64,000 nucleotides of DNA. Origin: Thermococcus sp. (GTDB taxonomy: Archaea; Methanobacteriota_B; Thermococci; Thermococcales; Thermococcaceae). Shown here in pieces: positions 1 to 9,046 of this stretch. The notes beneath the pieces are model-generated. The model saw only the letters and a program-made list of their open reading frames with translations. It had not been told where the DNA came from and did no database searches. The position numbers were made by a program, and so were the translations under genes. The DNA lies in assembly GCF_027052235.1 (NCBI RefSeq), contig NZ_JALUFF010000062.1, forward strand, positions 1 through 64,000, in the 5' to 3' direction. The first letter of the stretch is position 1; the number at the start of each line of letters is the position of its first letter.

Positions 1-5
1 GAGGT

Positions 6-83
6 CCCGCGGTAGCCTAGCCTGGGAGTGGCGGCGGACTGTAGATCCGCAGGTCCCCGGTTCAAATCCGGGCCGCGGGACCA
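6..83 (+). tRNA. tRNA-Tyr (anticodon GTA)
   Basis: A full cloverleaf is visible. The acceptor stem is CCCGCGG (6-12) with CCGCGGG (73-79), discriminator A80 and CCA at 81-83. The anticodon stem GCGGA/TCCGC holds the loop CTGTAGA, giving GTA. The T arm is CCCGG/CCGGG around TTCAAAT. A C1:G72 pair is the archaeal tRNA-Tyr identity element and fixes the 5' end at 6. No intron is present. The leader GGT could extend pairing with the 3' ACC, and a second CCA follows directly, giving CCACCA. Confidence 0.95.
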
Positions 84-160
84 CCAGAATTCTCAGCTCT
101 TCTCCAAAACCTCAATAAAAGCAACCCTGCCGTTAAGAGAAGATTAGAAGGAAAAAAGAG

Positions 161-586
161 TCACTTCATCTTTTCGAGGATTATCGCAGGACAGACCTTG
201 AGGACGCCGTCTATCTTGCCTATCTTGTCGGAGATTATCCCTGAGAGATCCTCCCCGTCCTTGGCCCATACCTCTGCCATGATCATGTGGTCTCCGCTCG
301 TGAGGTAAACGTGCCTCACGAAGTCGAACTCCTTGAGCCTGTTGGCGACCTCGAATATCTTCTCTGGCTTCGTGTCAACCCCGGTTATGCTGACGAGGTT
401 GTAGCCGAGCTTTGCAGGATCGACAATTATCGTGTACTGCCTTATAACTCCAGCCTCCTCTAGGGCCTTTACCCTCTTCCTGACGGCCGTTTCACTTATG
501 CCCAGCACCTTCGCTATCTCGGTGAAGGGCGTGCGAGCGTCTTTTGTGAGCATTTCCAGGATTATCCTATCCCTCTCATCTAACAT
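161..586 (-). CDS. lrpA: Lrp/AsnC-family transcription regulator LrpA
   Basis: A 141-residue Lrp/AsnC-type DNA-binding regulator. The N-terminal helix-turn-helix covers about residues 15-46 ([18 protein letters not shown]), and a RAM ligand/oligomer domain follows at about 60-140, with the GDHMIM stretch near residue 99. It closely resembles Pyrococcus furiosus LrpA as I remember it, including the start MxDERDxIILE and the end PAIILEKxK. That protein is an octameric autorepressor. The ATG has a strong upstream ribosome binding site (GGTGAGGAG). A TATA-like ccTTAATAAA lies at about 623-632 on the minus strand, so transcription should begin near 600-605. It is monocistronic, and the m5U methyltransferase gene ends just upstream. 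Autoregulation is inferred from the family. Confidence 0.9.
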   Translation of the reverse strand: MLDERDRIILEMLTKDARTPFTEIAKVLGISETAVRKRVKALEEAGVIRQYTIIVDPAKLGYNLVSITGVDTKPEKIFEVANRLKEFDFVRHVYLTSGDHMIMAEVWAKDGEDLSGIISDKIGKIDGVLKVCPAIILEKMK

Positions 587-648
587 ATCTCCTCACCCTA
601 AGTTCTAAATACGCACCCATAGTTTATTAAGGTATCGGTATTAACGGT

Positions 649-1905
649 TTAAATCTCAAACCTTTTTAGGAGTGTTATGGCCTCGACGTGGGGTGTGTGG
701 GGGAACATGTCGAGACCAAGCGCAAACTCCAGTCGGTAGTCCTTGGCGAGTTTCTCGACGTCCCGGGCAAGGGTCTTTGGGTTGCACGAGACGTAGACGA
801 TGGTCTTGGGGCCGTCTTTTAAAATTTTCTGTATCAGCTTTGGATGAAGGCCGGCACGCGGTGGGTCGACTATCACCGTATCGTAGTTCGAAAGGTTCCT
901 GATGTCCCTGTCCCTGCCAACCTTGAAGGTTGCCTCAACGTTGTTCAGGCGGGCGTTTTTCTTGGCCATCTCAACGGCGAAGGGGTTTATCTCCACCCCC
1001 TCGACTTTAAAGCCCCTCTTCGCTAGGTAAACCCCGAAGGTTCCCACCCCTGAGTACAGGTCGAGAACCCTCTCGCCGTCAACGAGTTCTGAAACTTTCC
1101 TCACGAGGTTCACCGCTTGGTAGCTGTTGGTCTGGAAGAAGCTGTTCGGGTGTATCAGGTAAACAACGTCTCCAAGTTTTTCCCTTATAAACTCCTGCCC
1201 CCAGAACCTCTCTATATCCCCGTAGGAAACGTCGCTCTCAGTTTTGTTGACGCTCCAGTAGACGGAGGTCGCGTAGGGAAAGTAATCCGGGAACTCCTCG
1301 GGGAGTTTCCCCTCCTTCGTCACGAGGTTTACCATGAGCTCGCCCGTGAACTTGCCCTCCCTGATGACGATGTATCTTAGAAAACCCTCGTTTTTCCTTA
1401 TGTCGTATCTAGAGAGATTAAAGTCCTCCATGAACTCCCTAAGCGACTTCAGGACCCTTGAGCTGGTTTCGCCGAAAACGGGGCAGGTTGCTATGTCAAC
1501 GGCATCCCACCACGTTCCATATCGTCGAAAGCCTATCCCACTTGTTGAAATGACAACATCTATCCTGTTCCTATGACCAAATATCTTAGGCGAAGGCAAA
1601 ACTTCAACGTTCTGGTTTAGGTGGCGGGAAAGCTTTTCGGTCTTCCACCGAACCTGCTCCTCGTAGGGGATGTGCTGTAAAAGACACCCCCCACAAAGAC
1701 CAAAATAGGGACAGAGAGGCTCGGTTCTCAGATTGGAGGGCCTTATGAGCTTGAACTCCGAGGCTATAACTTTCCTCTTCTTCCTCCTCGTCTTCAGGAT
1801 TTCAACCTCGTCTCCAGGGGCCGTGTGGGGGACAAGGATTTCCTTCCTTCCAGCCTTTAGAATCCCAAGCCCCTCGTCGCTCAGCCTCTCTATAACTCCC
1901 CTCAT
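649..1905 (-). CDS. TrmA/RumA-family RNA m5U methyltransferase
   Basis: SAM-dependent RNA (uracil-5-)-methyltransferase of the TrmA/RumA family. A TRAM RNA-binding domain lies at the N-terminus. An iron-sulfur cysteine motif CPYFGLCGGC follows, then the class I SAM fold (LDLYSGVGTFG), a DPPRAG motif and the catalytic YVSCNP cysteine. Thermococcales have two such proteins, one for tRNA U54 and one for 23S rRNA; I cannot tell which this is. The frame opens upstream to 1950. I prefer ATG 1905 (MRGVIERLSDEG) because a TATA box (TTTATAAG, 1927-1934) lies about 26 bases upstream, which would give an almost leaderless mRNA. A downstream zinc- or cluster-binding role for the cysteines is family knowledge, not tested here. 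Confidence 0.88.
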   Translation of the reverse strand: MRGVIERLSDEGLGILKAGRKEILVPHTAPGDEVEILKTRRKKRKVIASEFKLIRPSNLRTEPLCPYFGLCGGCLLQHIPYEEQVRWKTEKLSRHLNQNVEVLPSPKIFGHRNRIDVVISTSGIGFRRYGTWWDAVDIATCPVFGETSSRVLKSLREFMEDFNLSRYDIRKNEGFLRYIVIREGKFTGELMVNLVTKEGKLPEEFPDYFPYATSVYWSVNKTESDVSYGDIERFWGQEFIREKLGDVVYLIHPNSFFQTNSYQAVNLVRKVSELVDGERVLDLYSGVGTFGVYLAKRGFKVEGVEINPFAVEMAKKNARLNNVEATFKVGRDRDIRNLSNYDTVIVDPPRAGLHPKLIQKILKDGPKTIVYVSCNPKTLARDVEKLAKDYRLEFALGLDMFPHTPHVEAITLLKRFEI

Positions 1906-1926
1906 GCTCGCCGGTGCTCGGCCGGG

Positions 1927-1934
1927 CTTATAAA
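1927..1934 (-). promoter_or_regulatory. TATA box of the m5U methyltransferase gene
   Basis: TTTATAAG on the minus strand is centred about 26 bases upstream of ATG 1905. This is normal archaeal TATA-to-start spacing, so it supports leaderless transcription and argues against the longer start at 1950. The divergent wHTH gene has its own TATA-like TTTATTTA near 1973-1980. Confidence 0.55.
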
Positions 1935-2014
1935 CCTGTCCTTTGCCCATTCGTCAAAGTTGTCCTCGGAAGGTTTATTTAGGTGAAGGGTGTAATACAA
2001 TCGGTGCCGGGTTG

Positions 2015-2230
2015 ATGTTCGGGCGCCGTAAGGATGTTGTTTACAAGGTTCTGGCAACCAAGAAAAGGGCTGTTGCCCTTCACAAGCTCAGCGCCGAACT
2101 CGAAACCCCCACCTCAACGCTCCTGAGAACGGTTAAGGAGCTTGAGTCAGAGGGCCTCGTGGAAGTCTTCTACGGCCGGGAGAAGGCCGCGATAATGGTC
2201 AGGGCGAAGACCCTTGAGGATTTCATTTGA
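2015..2230 (+). CDS. Small winged-helix DNA-binding protein
   Basis: A 71-residue protein that is essentially one winged helix-turn-helix: helix (KDVVYKVLATKK), recognition region (TPTSTLLRTVKELESEG) and a wing (LVEVFYGREKAAIMV). It resembles stand-alone archaeal wHTH proteins such as the MarR/IclR-like N-terminal folds, but I do not recognise a named family. I chose ATG 2015 because residues upstream in the frame do not look like protein and a TATA-like TTTATTTA lies about 38-42 bases upstream. No good ribosome binding site is visible. It is divergent from the m5U methyltransferase gene. Target genes are unknown. Confidence 0.65.
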   Translation: MFGRRKDVVYKVLATKKRAVALHKLSAELETPTSTLLRTVKELESEGLVEVFYGREKAAIMVRAKTLEDFI

Positions 2231-2350
2231 TCTTTTTATTCTTGCTGGACTCCCTCCTGAAGGGCGAGGCTTTCCGGAGAAAAAGTAACCGGACATTACC
2301 TTTAACCTGAGGGGTCTATCTGTTCTATGGCTTTGTCGGGAGATGGTTTT

Positions 2351-3167
2351 ATGGTATCTGTAGTTATCACTGGGCGGGGCTGGAAAGACAACGGTTACGG
2401 CAAACCTTGGGACTTATTTTTCTTCTCTCGACATCTCAACGCTTCTGATAGATGGGGACGTTTACCTGCCCAAGCTGGCCTTCCAGTTCGGGATGGAGGA
2501 CCGCCCAGTTAGCCTTCACGACCTCCTGAGAAATCCTGAAAGGAACGTTAGAGAGGCCCTCTACCACGAACCCGAGAGTGGGCTTGACATAGTCCCCGGG
2601 AGCTCCAAAATATACGACGTCCTCGATGTCTGGCAGGGAGACCTTAAGGATATTGTTTCAAGTCTTCAAGCTGATTACCGGCTGACGGTAATAGACTCGC
2701 CTGTTGGAATTCCCTTTGACACGATTCCAACCTTTCGACTGGCCGATTACCAGCTTATAGTCGTCGAGCTGGAGCGCTCGCCGATACACTCGGTTAAAAG
2801 GATGCTCGAAAACGAGGTCGTTAAACTGAAGGAACTCGGCGAGGCCTACGGGCTGAGCGTTGGCATTGTGGTGAACAAGGTGAGAGAATCTCTGAACGAC
2901 TCAGATGTTATCGTAACGTACATAGAGGGTGAAATCGGCATCCCCGTGGTCGGCATTGTGCCCTTTGACCCGCGAGTCCCCGAGTCAGTCAACTACGGCA
3001 GGCCACTGATAGAGTGGCGTCCGGATTCACCTGCCTCCAAGGCCCTTATCGAGACGGGGGAGATACTCGACGAATGGATTTTTGGAGAAGTGAAAAAGTC
3101 ACGGTGGGAGAAGTTCAGGGATGTCTTTTATTCCCTCATCCCCCGGGGAACCCCCAAGTATCTCTGA
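2351..3167 (+). pseudogene. MinD/ParA-like P-loop ATPase, frameshifted at the Walker A motif
   Basis: A MinD/ParA-superfamily ATPase split over two frames. Translation from ATG 2351 gives MVSVVITG. After 2371-2380 the frame that encodes GAGKTTVTANLG, LLIDGDVYLP and the rest of the protein takes over and stays open to 3167. The carboxy-terminal part has the TVIDSPVG segment (Walker B-like, cf. D-x-P-x-G) and the VVNKV motif. Adding one more copy of the 5-bp unit CGGGG to the observed ggg-cgggg-ctgg restores GRGGAGKTT and yields a 273-residue protein. Slippage, or a sequencing/assembly error, is therefore a simple explanation. The last 69 bases overlap the end of convergent pyrE. A role in protein positioning is known for the family but cannot be assigned here. 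Confidence 0.8.
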
Positions 3168-3677
3168 GACCTTCAGGAGCGGGAGGAAGGTGTACTTCTC
3201 TCCAATCCTTTCGGAGGCGCCTTCTTCCCTGTCAACGACGACAGCGATGGCAACAACTCTTCCCCCTTCCCTTTCAATGACTTCTGCAGCTCTTAAGACG
3301 CTTCCTCCAGTTGTTGTGACGTCTTCCACAAGGAGAACCCTCTCACCGGGCTTTATCTCGCCTTCAATCTGACTCCCGGTGCCGTGGCCCTTCGGCCTCT
3401 TCCTGACTATTACGAGGGGCTTTCCGGTTTCGAGGGCTAAGGCTGTTGCTATAGGAACCGCCCCAAGCTCAGGTCCAGCCACCTTCTCAAAGTCCGTTCC
3501 CCTTACCATCTCTGCAATCATCCCCGCAATCAGCTTAAGGGCCCTCGGGTTGGTTGTCAGCTTCTTCACGTTGATGTAGTAGTTGCTCTCCTTTCCTGAT
3601 GTCAGGACGAAGTGGCCGAAGAGCACCGCCCCCTCGTCAAAAAACATCTTTATCAGCCTTTTCTTTGCTCCCCCCAT
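3099..3677 (-). CDS. pyrE: Orotate phosphoribosyltransferase
   Basis: Converts orotate and PRPP to OMP in de novo pyrimidine synthesis. Visible family marks are the N-terminal [20 protein letters not shown] stretch, the PELGAVPIA region, RKRPKGHG (the catalytic flexible loop) and the PRPP-binding [13 protein letters not shown] motif near residues 115-127. At 192 residues it is slightly longer than usual. The final ~20 residues (after SEILGG) overlap the 3' end of the MinD-like gene tail to tail and may be poorly conserved. ATG 3677 lies a few bases downstream of the start site predicted from a minus-strand TTTTTAAG at about 3705-3714. It is divergent from the PrsW-like gene. Confidence 0.93.
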   Translation of the reverse strand: MGGAKKRLIKMFFDEGAVLFGHFVLTSGKESNYYINVKKLTTNPRALKLIAGMIAEMVRGTDFEKVAGPELGAVPIATALALETGKPLVIVRKRPKGHGTGSQIEGEIKPGERVLLVEDVTTTGGSVLRAAEVIEREGGRVVAIAVVVDREEGASERIGEKYTFLPLLKVSEILGGSPGDEGIKDIPELLPP

Positions 3678-3765
3678 GGCAACCCTACTCCAATTAAGGG
3701 GAGACCTTAAAAATCTGCCGGGGCAAGCTTTAAAAATACTACCTCAAAAAGTCATCGGTGGTAGC

Positions 3766-4515
3766 ATGCTGGAGGTAATGGGGCTAATCGGATACGTCAT
3801 TGCGGTCGTTATAGTTGGAATAAAGCTCTACTTCAAGACGGACGGCTGGATGGCGAAAGTTGACAGGGTAACTCCCTTTGTAGAGACTTCTACTGTTGTT
3901 AAATACGCCCTACTGGCGTTCATTCTGGCTCTCTTCCTCGAAGGGGCAATTCTATATCTCTTCCACTCGGAGTCACTGACTGTCACGCTCCTTGCCCTCG
4001 TGCTTGGAGTTGGCCTCATAGAGGAAGGGGCCAAGCTCCTACCCTACCTCTCCTCAAGGGGTAGCGAGCTCTACCGCTGGCATCTCACCGTAAAGGTTGC
4101 CTTAGCTTTTGCGGTAATCGAGGCCGTCCTCTACGGACTGGTGCTCTTCTTTAGCGGGAACATCTTCGGCGCCCTCATAAGGATTATAGTGGTAATGTTC
4201 CACGTGGCATTCACGACAATAGCCCTCGGAGACGCCCTAGAAGGCGACGCGGTGCTCGGCTACCTTAAGGCCTCCGCCCTTCACAGCCTCTACGATGCCC
4301 CGGTTTTACTGGCCTTTGCTGGGGCGCCGGTGCTCATCATCGCCGTGGTTTCAGTCATTGCCCTGATTTACACGTATTCAAGTGTTGACGAGGCCTTTGG
4401 AAGGGCATACGCAAAGGCAAAGCGCGAGCTGGAGGAGAGAAAGAGGAAGGCCCAGGAGTTCTGGGCGGAGAGAGGGGTTGAGGTCGCTGGTTCGGACCTC
4501 ACCTCTTCGCTTTGA
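3766..4515 (+). CDS. PrsW-family intramembrane metalloprotease-like protein
   Basis: A 249-residue polytopic membrane protein of the PrsW/CPBP glutamic-protease type. Hydrophobic segments alternate across the chain, and the family's three conserved motifs are present: EEGAK (EExxK, near residue 86), [10 protein letters not shown] (FxxxE, near 111) and HSLYDAP (near 176). These residues form the intramembrane active site in the family. A charged cytoplasmic tail ([12 protein letters not shown]) ends the protein. ATG 3766 follows GGTGGTAGC and a TATA box (CTTTAAAAAT, about 3728-3737) at suitable distance, so the longer frame to 3583 is rejected. The 3' end overlaps DNA ligase tail to tail by 17 bases. 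The substrate is unknown. Confidence 0.75.
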   Translation: MLEVMGLIGYVIAVVIVGIKLYFKTDGWMAKVDRVTPFVETSTVVKYALLAFILALFLEGAILYLFHSESLTVTLLALVLGVGLIEEGAKLLPYLSSRGSELYRWHLTVKVALAFAVIEAVLYGLVLFFSGNIFGALIRIIVVMFHVAFTTIALGDALEGDAVLGYLKASALHSLYDAPVLLAFAGAPVLIIAVVSVIALIYTYSSVDEAFGRAYAKAKRELEERKRKAQEFWAERGVEVAGSDLTSSL

Positions 4516-6187
4516 ACTTTTCTTGTAGCTTGTAGAGCTGGGCGACGCGCTCTATGGTATCGGCCTCCTCCGGGCTCTTGTCGTCTCTCAAGGCCACGAA
4601 GCGCGGGAACCTCAAGGCGAACCCGCTCTTGTACTTCGGGCTCTTCTGTATCTCCTGATAGGTTACCTCTATCACTACCTTCGGCATTATCTCAACGAAC
4701 TTCCCCTCTTCCCTGACTATAAGTGGCTTGAGCATCTTCGTGAACTCCATCAAGTCTTCGTCGGTGAACCCGCTGCCCACCTTTCCAACGGGAAGGAACT
4801 CACCGCTGTTCGGGTCGTAGGCACCGACAAGGAAGGAGCCGAGGAGGTGGGCCCTCCTCCCCTCGCCCCACTCGGCACCGATGATGACGAGGTCGAGGTT
4901 CTCCATCGTGGGCTTTATCTTGAGCCACTTCTTGCCCCTGTTACCGGGCTCGTAGACGGCATCGAGCCTCTTCGCCATAAGCCCCTCGTGGCCGAGCTCA
5001 AGGGCCTCCTTGTAGAACTTTTCCGCCTCCTCCACTTTTCTTGTAACGAGCTGAACGGCCAGTTTTATCTTCTCGTTCTCCTCGACTGCCTCCTCAAGCC
5101 TCTTCCTCCTCTCCACGAAGGGAGTATCTATGAGGCTCTCACCGTCAACGTAGAGTATATCGAAGAGGTTCAGCTCAAGCGGGATTTTCTCTATCATCTC
5201 GTCTATGTTGTACTTCCTCCTGAAGCGTCTCAGAACGTACTGGAAGGGTCTTGGCCTTCCACCTTCCCCAACGGCCACCAGTTCGCCCTCGACGATTATC
5301 TTCCCGTGCTTCAGCTGGCTCTTTACGGCTTCAACTATCTCGGGTATCGAGCGGGTGACGTTCTCAAGCCTTCTGGAATAGATTATGACCCTATCCCCGT
5401 CCCTGTGAACCTGAACTCTGGCACCGTCGTACTTTATCTCGAAGGCGGCTTCGCCACCCATCTCAAGGAGGGCATCCTTAACGCTCGCGGCGTTCTGGGC
5501 AAGCATCGGCCTTATCGGCTTGCCTATCTGTATCTGAACCTTTGCCAGACCCTCGTTGCCCTCAAGCTTCGCCACCTTTGCCACGTATCCAAAGTCGCTC
5601 GTCAGCATGTAGGCCCTCTCCACGAGCTCGGGCTTGACCCTGAAGGCCTCGGCTATTGCATCCCTTAAGATCCCCTCGGCGACGCCGGTTCTCATCGTCC
5701 CGAGAACGGTTCTCGCTATGTACTTCCCCTCCTCCGGCTGGGCATCCATAAAGAGGTTTGCGAGGTACTTCATCTTCCTGTCCTGGCTTCCCTCCCCTTG
5801 AGCCTCGGCAACCTTGACAAAGGTTTCGTAAACGCGCTTTATCGTCAGGGGCTGGCTGAAAAAGCTCTTCTGCTTCCTCTTCTTCAAAGCCAGGGCCACG
5901 CTCTCGCCGAGATCACCCGTGTCCTTTATCGAGTTCTCTATTTCCCTCTCCGGAACGCCTGTGGCCATCGCGACGGCCTTTATCAGGAGCTTTTCACCGA
6001 CACCAAGTTCCCTCTCGTCCCAGTCGGGGAAGACCTTGCCGAGGATGAGGTAGGGGATTATCTCAAGGAGCTCATCGGGCGTTTTCTTCAGGAAGTCCGC
6101 GACGAATTTCGTCTTGAGGGTCTTAAGGGTGGTCTTTTCAAGCCTCCTGTAGAGGTCAGCAAGTTCTGAGTAGCGCATGTCTCCCAT
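4499..6187 (-). CDS. lig: ATP-dependent DNA ligase
   Basis: Seals nicks in duplex DNA during replication and repair. At 562 residues it matches Thermococcus kodakarensis ligase almost residue for residue as I recall it. An N-terminal DNA-binding domain (about 1-215) precedes the adenylation domain with the nucleotidyl-lysine motif [10 protein letters not shown] (motif I). Then come SRRLENVT (III), EGELVA (IIIa), GLMAKR (IV) and KWLKIKP (V), followed by the OB-fold domain. The ORF can open at GTG 6196, but ATG 6187 ([13 protein letters not shown]) has AGGTGGTG just upstream and agrees with the known protein. Pantoate kinase lies 40 bases upstream in the same direction. Confidence 0.97.
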   Translation of the reverse strand: MGDMRYSELADLYRRLEKTTLKTLKTKFVADFLKKTPDELLEIIPYLILGKVFPDWDERELGVGEKLLIKAVAMATGVPEREIENSIKDTGDLGESVALALKKRKQKSFFSQPLTIKRVYETFVKVAEAQGEGSQDRKMKYLANLFMDAQPEEGKYIARTVLGTMRTGVAEGILRDAIAEAFRVKPELVERAYMLTSDFGYVAKVAKLEGNEGLAKVQIQIGKPIRPMLAQNAASVKDALLEMGGEAAFEIKYDGARVQVHRDGDRVIIYSRRLENVTRSIPEIVEAVKSQLKHGKIIVEGELVAVGEGGRPRPFQYVLRRFRRKYNIDEMIEKIPLELNLFDILYVDGESLIDTPFVERRKRLEEAVEENEKIKLAVQLVTRKVEEAEKFYKEALELGHEGLMAKRLDAVYEPGNRGKKWLKIKPTMENLDLVIIGAEWGEGRRAHLLGSFLVGAYDPNSGEFLPVGKVGSGFTDEDLMEFTKMLKPLIVREEGKFVEIMPKVVIEVTYQEIQKSPKYKSGFALRFPRFVALRDDKSPEEADTIERVAQLYKLQEKFKAKR

Positions 6188-6226
6188 ATTCACCACCTGA
6201 GGAAATAGGGCGAGGAGGATAAAAGG

Positions 6227-7129
6227 TTAGCCCACCCACCTTCCTACCCTCGGCCTCTCCGTGTAGATATCCGCAACGTCGTAGGGAACATCCAAATCGG
6301 CCAGAAGGTTCTTGGCCCTGCCAAGTTCTTCCCCCCTGACTAAAGCAAAGAGCCCCTTCCCGAGCATTATCATCGAGCTGGGGCTAGAAATTACCCTATC
6401 GAGTTCCCTCGCAAGCTCAAGGAGTTCACCGCCCAGGAGACCGGTTTTCTCTGCGAAGTTCCTCGCGAGGAGCATCATCCTCTCGGGGCTCGGCTCCCTG
6501 AGGAGGCCCTCAAGGGCCCTCCTTCCCTCCACCTCGATTGACTTGATGGCGTCGCCGTCAAGGACTTCTCTGGTGTGCAGGGGCCCGAGGGGGACAACTA
6601 AAACCCTGTAGTCCTCGAAGAAGAGGTTGTCGGTAACGCCTATTCCGGGCCCGCCTGCTTTAACGCGAACCTCAATTCCCCCGGTCAGCTGGGCAACAAC
6701 GTCTCCGAGGCCGCCGCCGTGCATGACCTCGTACCTGTGAGCTATCCTGGCCATACCCAGCCATGTTCCACCGAAGGCGTAGCCGAGGCTCAGGGCCGTC
6801 CCGAGGGCCCCTCCCGCGCTGTTCCCAAAGCCGTAGCCGTTGGGAAAGTCGAAGTACTGCCAGATTTCAACCTCCCCGATAAAATCCTCCGGAACTATCT
6901 CTTCCGCAACGGAGTAGCTTATTATCGCCTCATTCCTCTTCACGGGTTCGCCGTTGAATGCCACGTGTATGTGCCTCTCAAGGGTTCCTGTTTCGATGCT
7001 CGCGAAGACGTTGGTGCCCTTTGAGAGGTTCACGCCGGCCCCAACTGAACCCGTCTGGAGGGGGTCTTCTTTCCTCAGGGGGGCGAAGAAAGCAGTTATG
7101 TGGGCTGGAACGAATGCCCTGATCAGCAT
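6227..7129 (-). CDS. Pantoate kinase (archaeal coenzyme A pathway)
   Basis: GHMP-family kinase that phosphorylates pantoate to 4-phosphopantoate, the first half of the archaeal replacement for bacterial PanC/PanK in coenzyme A synthesis. The 300-residue protein has the N-terminal PAHITAFF segment, the GHMP ATP-binding motif NGYGFGNSAGGALG (about 96-109) and a third GHMP motif near the C-terminus (SSMIMLGKGLFAL). It matches the T. kodakarensis pantoate kinase next to DNA ligase as I recall it, and the same adjacency is seen here. The second step, phosphopantothenate synthetase, is not in the window, but the last step (GTP-dependent dephospho-CoA kinase) is at 35747. Confidence 0.92.
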   Translation of the reverse strand: MLIRAFVPAHITAFFAPLRKEDPLQTGSVGAGVNLSKGTNVFASIETGTLERHIHVAFNGEPVKRNEAIISYSVAEEIVPEDFIGEVEIWQYFDFPNGYGFGNSAGGALGTALSLGYAFGGTWLGMARIAHRYEVMHGGGLGDVVAQLTGGIEVRVKAGGPGIGVTDNLFFEDYRVLVVPLGPLHTREVLDGDAIKSIEVEGRRALEGLLREPSPERMMLLARNFAEKTGLLGGELLELARELDRVISSPSSMIMLGKGLFALVRGEELGRAKNLLADLDVPYDVADIYTERPRVGRWVG

Positions 7130-7177
7130 TGCACCACCGGGGAAAGCTTGAGAGGGGAGTTAAAAAGGTTGGGGGAG

Positions 7178-8785
7178 TCAGTCCTCGGCCACATAAACTG
7201 GCACCCTTCCCCCTGGAATCCCGTACTTTCTCCCGTACCACTCGCTCAGGAAGTACCATGCACCGACGAGCAATACCAGACCAAGGAGGAGGAGCACCGC
7301 GAGGTTCCTCACGCCGAAGCCGAAGAGGAGGTACAGCACCAGTCCCACGCTCGAAGCCGTGAAGGCGTAGGGTACCTGCGTCCTGACGTGGTCTATGTGG
7401 TCAGAACCGCTGAACATCGAGCTCATAATCGTTGTGTCGCTTATGGGCGAGCAGTGGTCTCCGAAGATACCGCCGGCGAAGACTGCCCCAATGCTTGCGA
7501 AGACCTCCGGGCCGATTCTTCCAGTTACACCGTATGCGAGCGGTATTGCTATGGGCATCATCACGCTGAAGGTTCCCCAGCTCGTTCCAGTTGTGAAGGA
7601 TACGAACATCGCCACGAGGAACACTATCAGCGGAACCCAACCCCCGCTTACACCGGCGCTATTGGCAAGGCCAACAACGTACGACGCGGTTCCAACGGCA
7701 TCGGTGGCGCTCTTGATGCTCCATGCCAAGAGAAGGATAGTGTTCGCTATTACCATCTGCTTCATGCCCCTGATTATAGCGTCCTCAGCCTCTTCAACTG
7801 TCATCTGCCTCAGGAGCAGGACGAGGGTGAAGGCAACCACAACCATAGCGAAGCTTCCCCAGAGGAGGGCCAGTGCAGAGTCCGAGTTCCCGAGAACGGC
7901 CATCAGGCCACCTTCCGCGTAGGTTTTGCTACCCCCTCCAGTGTACCACATGCCGTAGAGGGTGACGAAGATCAGCGTCACTATGGGCCAGACGAAAACG
8001 TGGACGCTTCCCTCTTCCTTCGGCAACCCGAGGTCAACCTCCGTCGTCATCAGTGGCCTCGCACCGTCGCGGAGAACCTTTCCCGTTGTCCTCGCGCGAT
8101 ACTCTGCGTGGAGCATGGCCCCGAAATGGCGGTGGCTCAGGGCCACTATGAGGACGAGCAGGATGGCGAATATCGAGTAGAACCTGTACGGGACGCTGTG
8201 GAGCCACACCCAGTAGGCACCGTTGGTCGCGCTCAGGTCAACGCTGAGCTTGTCGAAGGCCTTGCCGATGAGCCCGACCTCGTAGCCTATCCACGTCGAG
8301 ACGAGCGCCAGTCCCGCGACGGGGGCAGCGGTTGAGTCGTCTATGTAGGCTAGCATCTCGCGCGAAACCCTCATCCTGTCGGTTATGGGCCTCATTGTGT
8401 TTCCGACGATTATGGTGTTGGTGTAGTCGTCGAAGAACACGAGAATCCCGAGGAGCCAGCCTATCAGCGATGCCCCCCTGCTCGTGCGGACTCTTCCGGC
8501 GAGTGCTCTTCCAACGGCAAAGGCCCCTCCGGATTTGTAGATGAGGCCAACTCCCGCCCCAATCAAGAAGTCGAAGAGGAGTATTTTGACGTTCCAGTCG
8601 TCGGTGGCGTTGGCAACTATCCAGTTGATTGTCTGGGTAGTTCCACTCAGTGGGTTCCATCCAGATACCATAACTCCCCCTATCCATACCCCCGTGAAGA
8701 GCGCGAGGATTACCCTCTTCGTCCATATTGCGAGTATAATGGCCACGAGTGGTGGCAACAGGGAAAGCACACCGAAGCCAGCCAT
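7178..8785 (-). CDS. nhaC: NhaC-family Na+/H+ antiporter
   Basis: A 535-residue polytopic membrane protein of the NhaC antiporter family with roughly 11-13 hydrophobic segments. Typical family stretches include the paired GGxFGDHCSPISDTTI motif (GGIFGDHCSPISDTTIMSS), FDDYTNTIIVGN and TGTSWGTFSVMMP. It should exchange cytoplasmic Na+ or a small substrate for protons at the cell membrane. ATG 8785 (MAGFGVLSLLPP) is preceded by GGAGGTGATGGT. The longer frame to 8866 lacks a signal and is rejected. Transcription probably starts near 8803 from the TATA at about 8826-8834, where an 8-bp inverted repeat overlaps the promoter. Specificity (sodium versus organic ions) cannot be judged. Confidence 0.9.
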   Translation of the reverse strand: MAGFGVLSLLPPLVAIILAIWTKRVILALFTGVWIGGVMVSGWNPLSGTTQTINWIVANATDDWNVKILLFDFLIGAGVGLIYKSGGAFAVGRALAGRVRTSRGASLIGWLLGILVFFDDYTNTIIVGNTMRPITDRMRVSREMLAYIDDSTAAPVAGLALVSTWIGYEVGLIGKAFDKLSVDLSATNGAYWVWLHSVPYRFYSIFAILLVLIVALSHRHFGAMLHAEYRARTTGKVLRDGARPLMTTEVDLGLPKEEGSVHVFVWPIVTLIFVTLYGMWYTGGGSKTYAEGGLMAVLGNSDSALALLWGSFAMVVVAFTLVLLLRQMTVEEAEDAIIRGMKQMVIANTILLLAWSIKSATDAVGTASYVVGLANSAGVSGGWVPLIVFLVAMFVSFTTGTSWGTFSVMMPIAIPLAYGVTGRIGPEVFASIGAVFAGGIFGDHCSPISDTTIMSSMFSGSDHIDHVRTQVPYAFTASSVGLVLYLLFGFGVRNLAVLLLLGLVLLVGAWYFLSEWYGRKYGIPGGRVPVYVAED

Positions 8786-8825
8786 ACCATCACCTCCCAA
8801 TGTTGCGGAAGAAACGAACCAAGAG

Positions 8826-8850
8826 GTTATAAAAATCTTTCGAGATTTTT
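8826..8850 (-). promoter_or_regulatory. nhaC promoter with overlapping inverted repeat
   Basis: On the minus strand TTTTTATAAC forms a TATA box about 20-25 bases before the predicted start site. A perfect inverted repeat AAAAATCT-TTCG-AGATTTTT occupies 8831-8850 and covers the upstream edge of the TATA box and the BRE position. Such placement suits a repressor operator. The same palindrome could also be chance in AT-rich DNA. Confidence 0.4.
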
Positions 8851-9046
8851 CCTGTATATATGGCAAATTTTAGACATTTTCAAAAATTATGGAAAAAATC
8901 GCGAAAAATTAAGTACTTCATCGAATAAACTAGGGCTTTGTGGCGCGGAGAAGTCCACCGCATCCCATGTTTTTTCGGGCTGAAAAAGGGGAAAGAACTG
9001 CAACTTTATCTTTAATACCTCAAAAACTCCCTCAGAGCTTTCCTCT

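Noticed and set aside
3-83. Alternative tRNA-Tyr 5' end at base 3 with a G1:C72 pair
   Set aside because: Archaeal tRNA-Tyr needs C1:G72 and the 8-9 spacing and D stem only fit when the acceptor begins at base 6.
4847-5668. 273-codon open frame antisense to DNA ligase
   Set aside because: No recognisable motif and fully inside a certain gene on the other strand.
7100-8335. 411-codon open frame on the plus strand, antisense to nhaC
   Set aside because: Its translation is low-complexity, rich in His, Glu and Arg, with no domain and no ribosome binding site; it is a shadow of the GC-rich antiporter gene.
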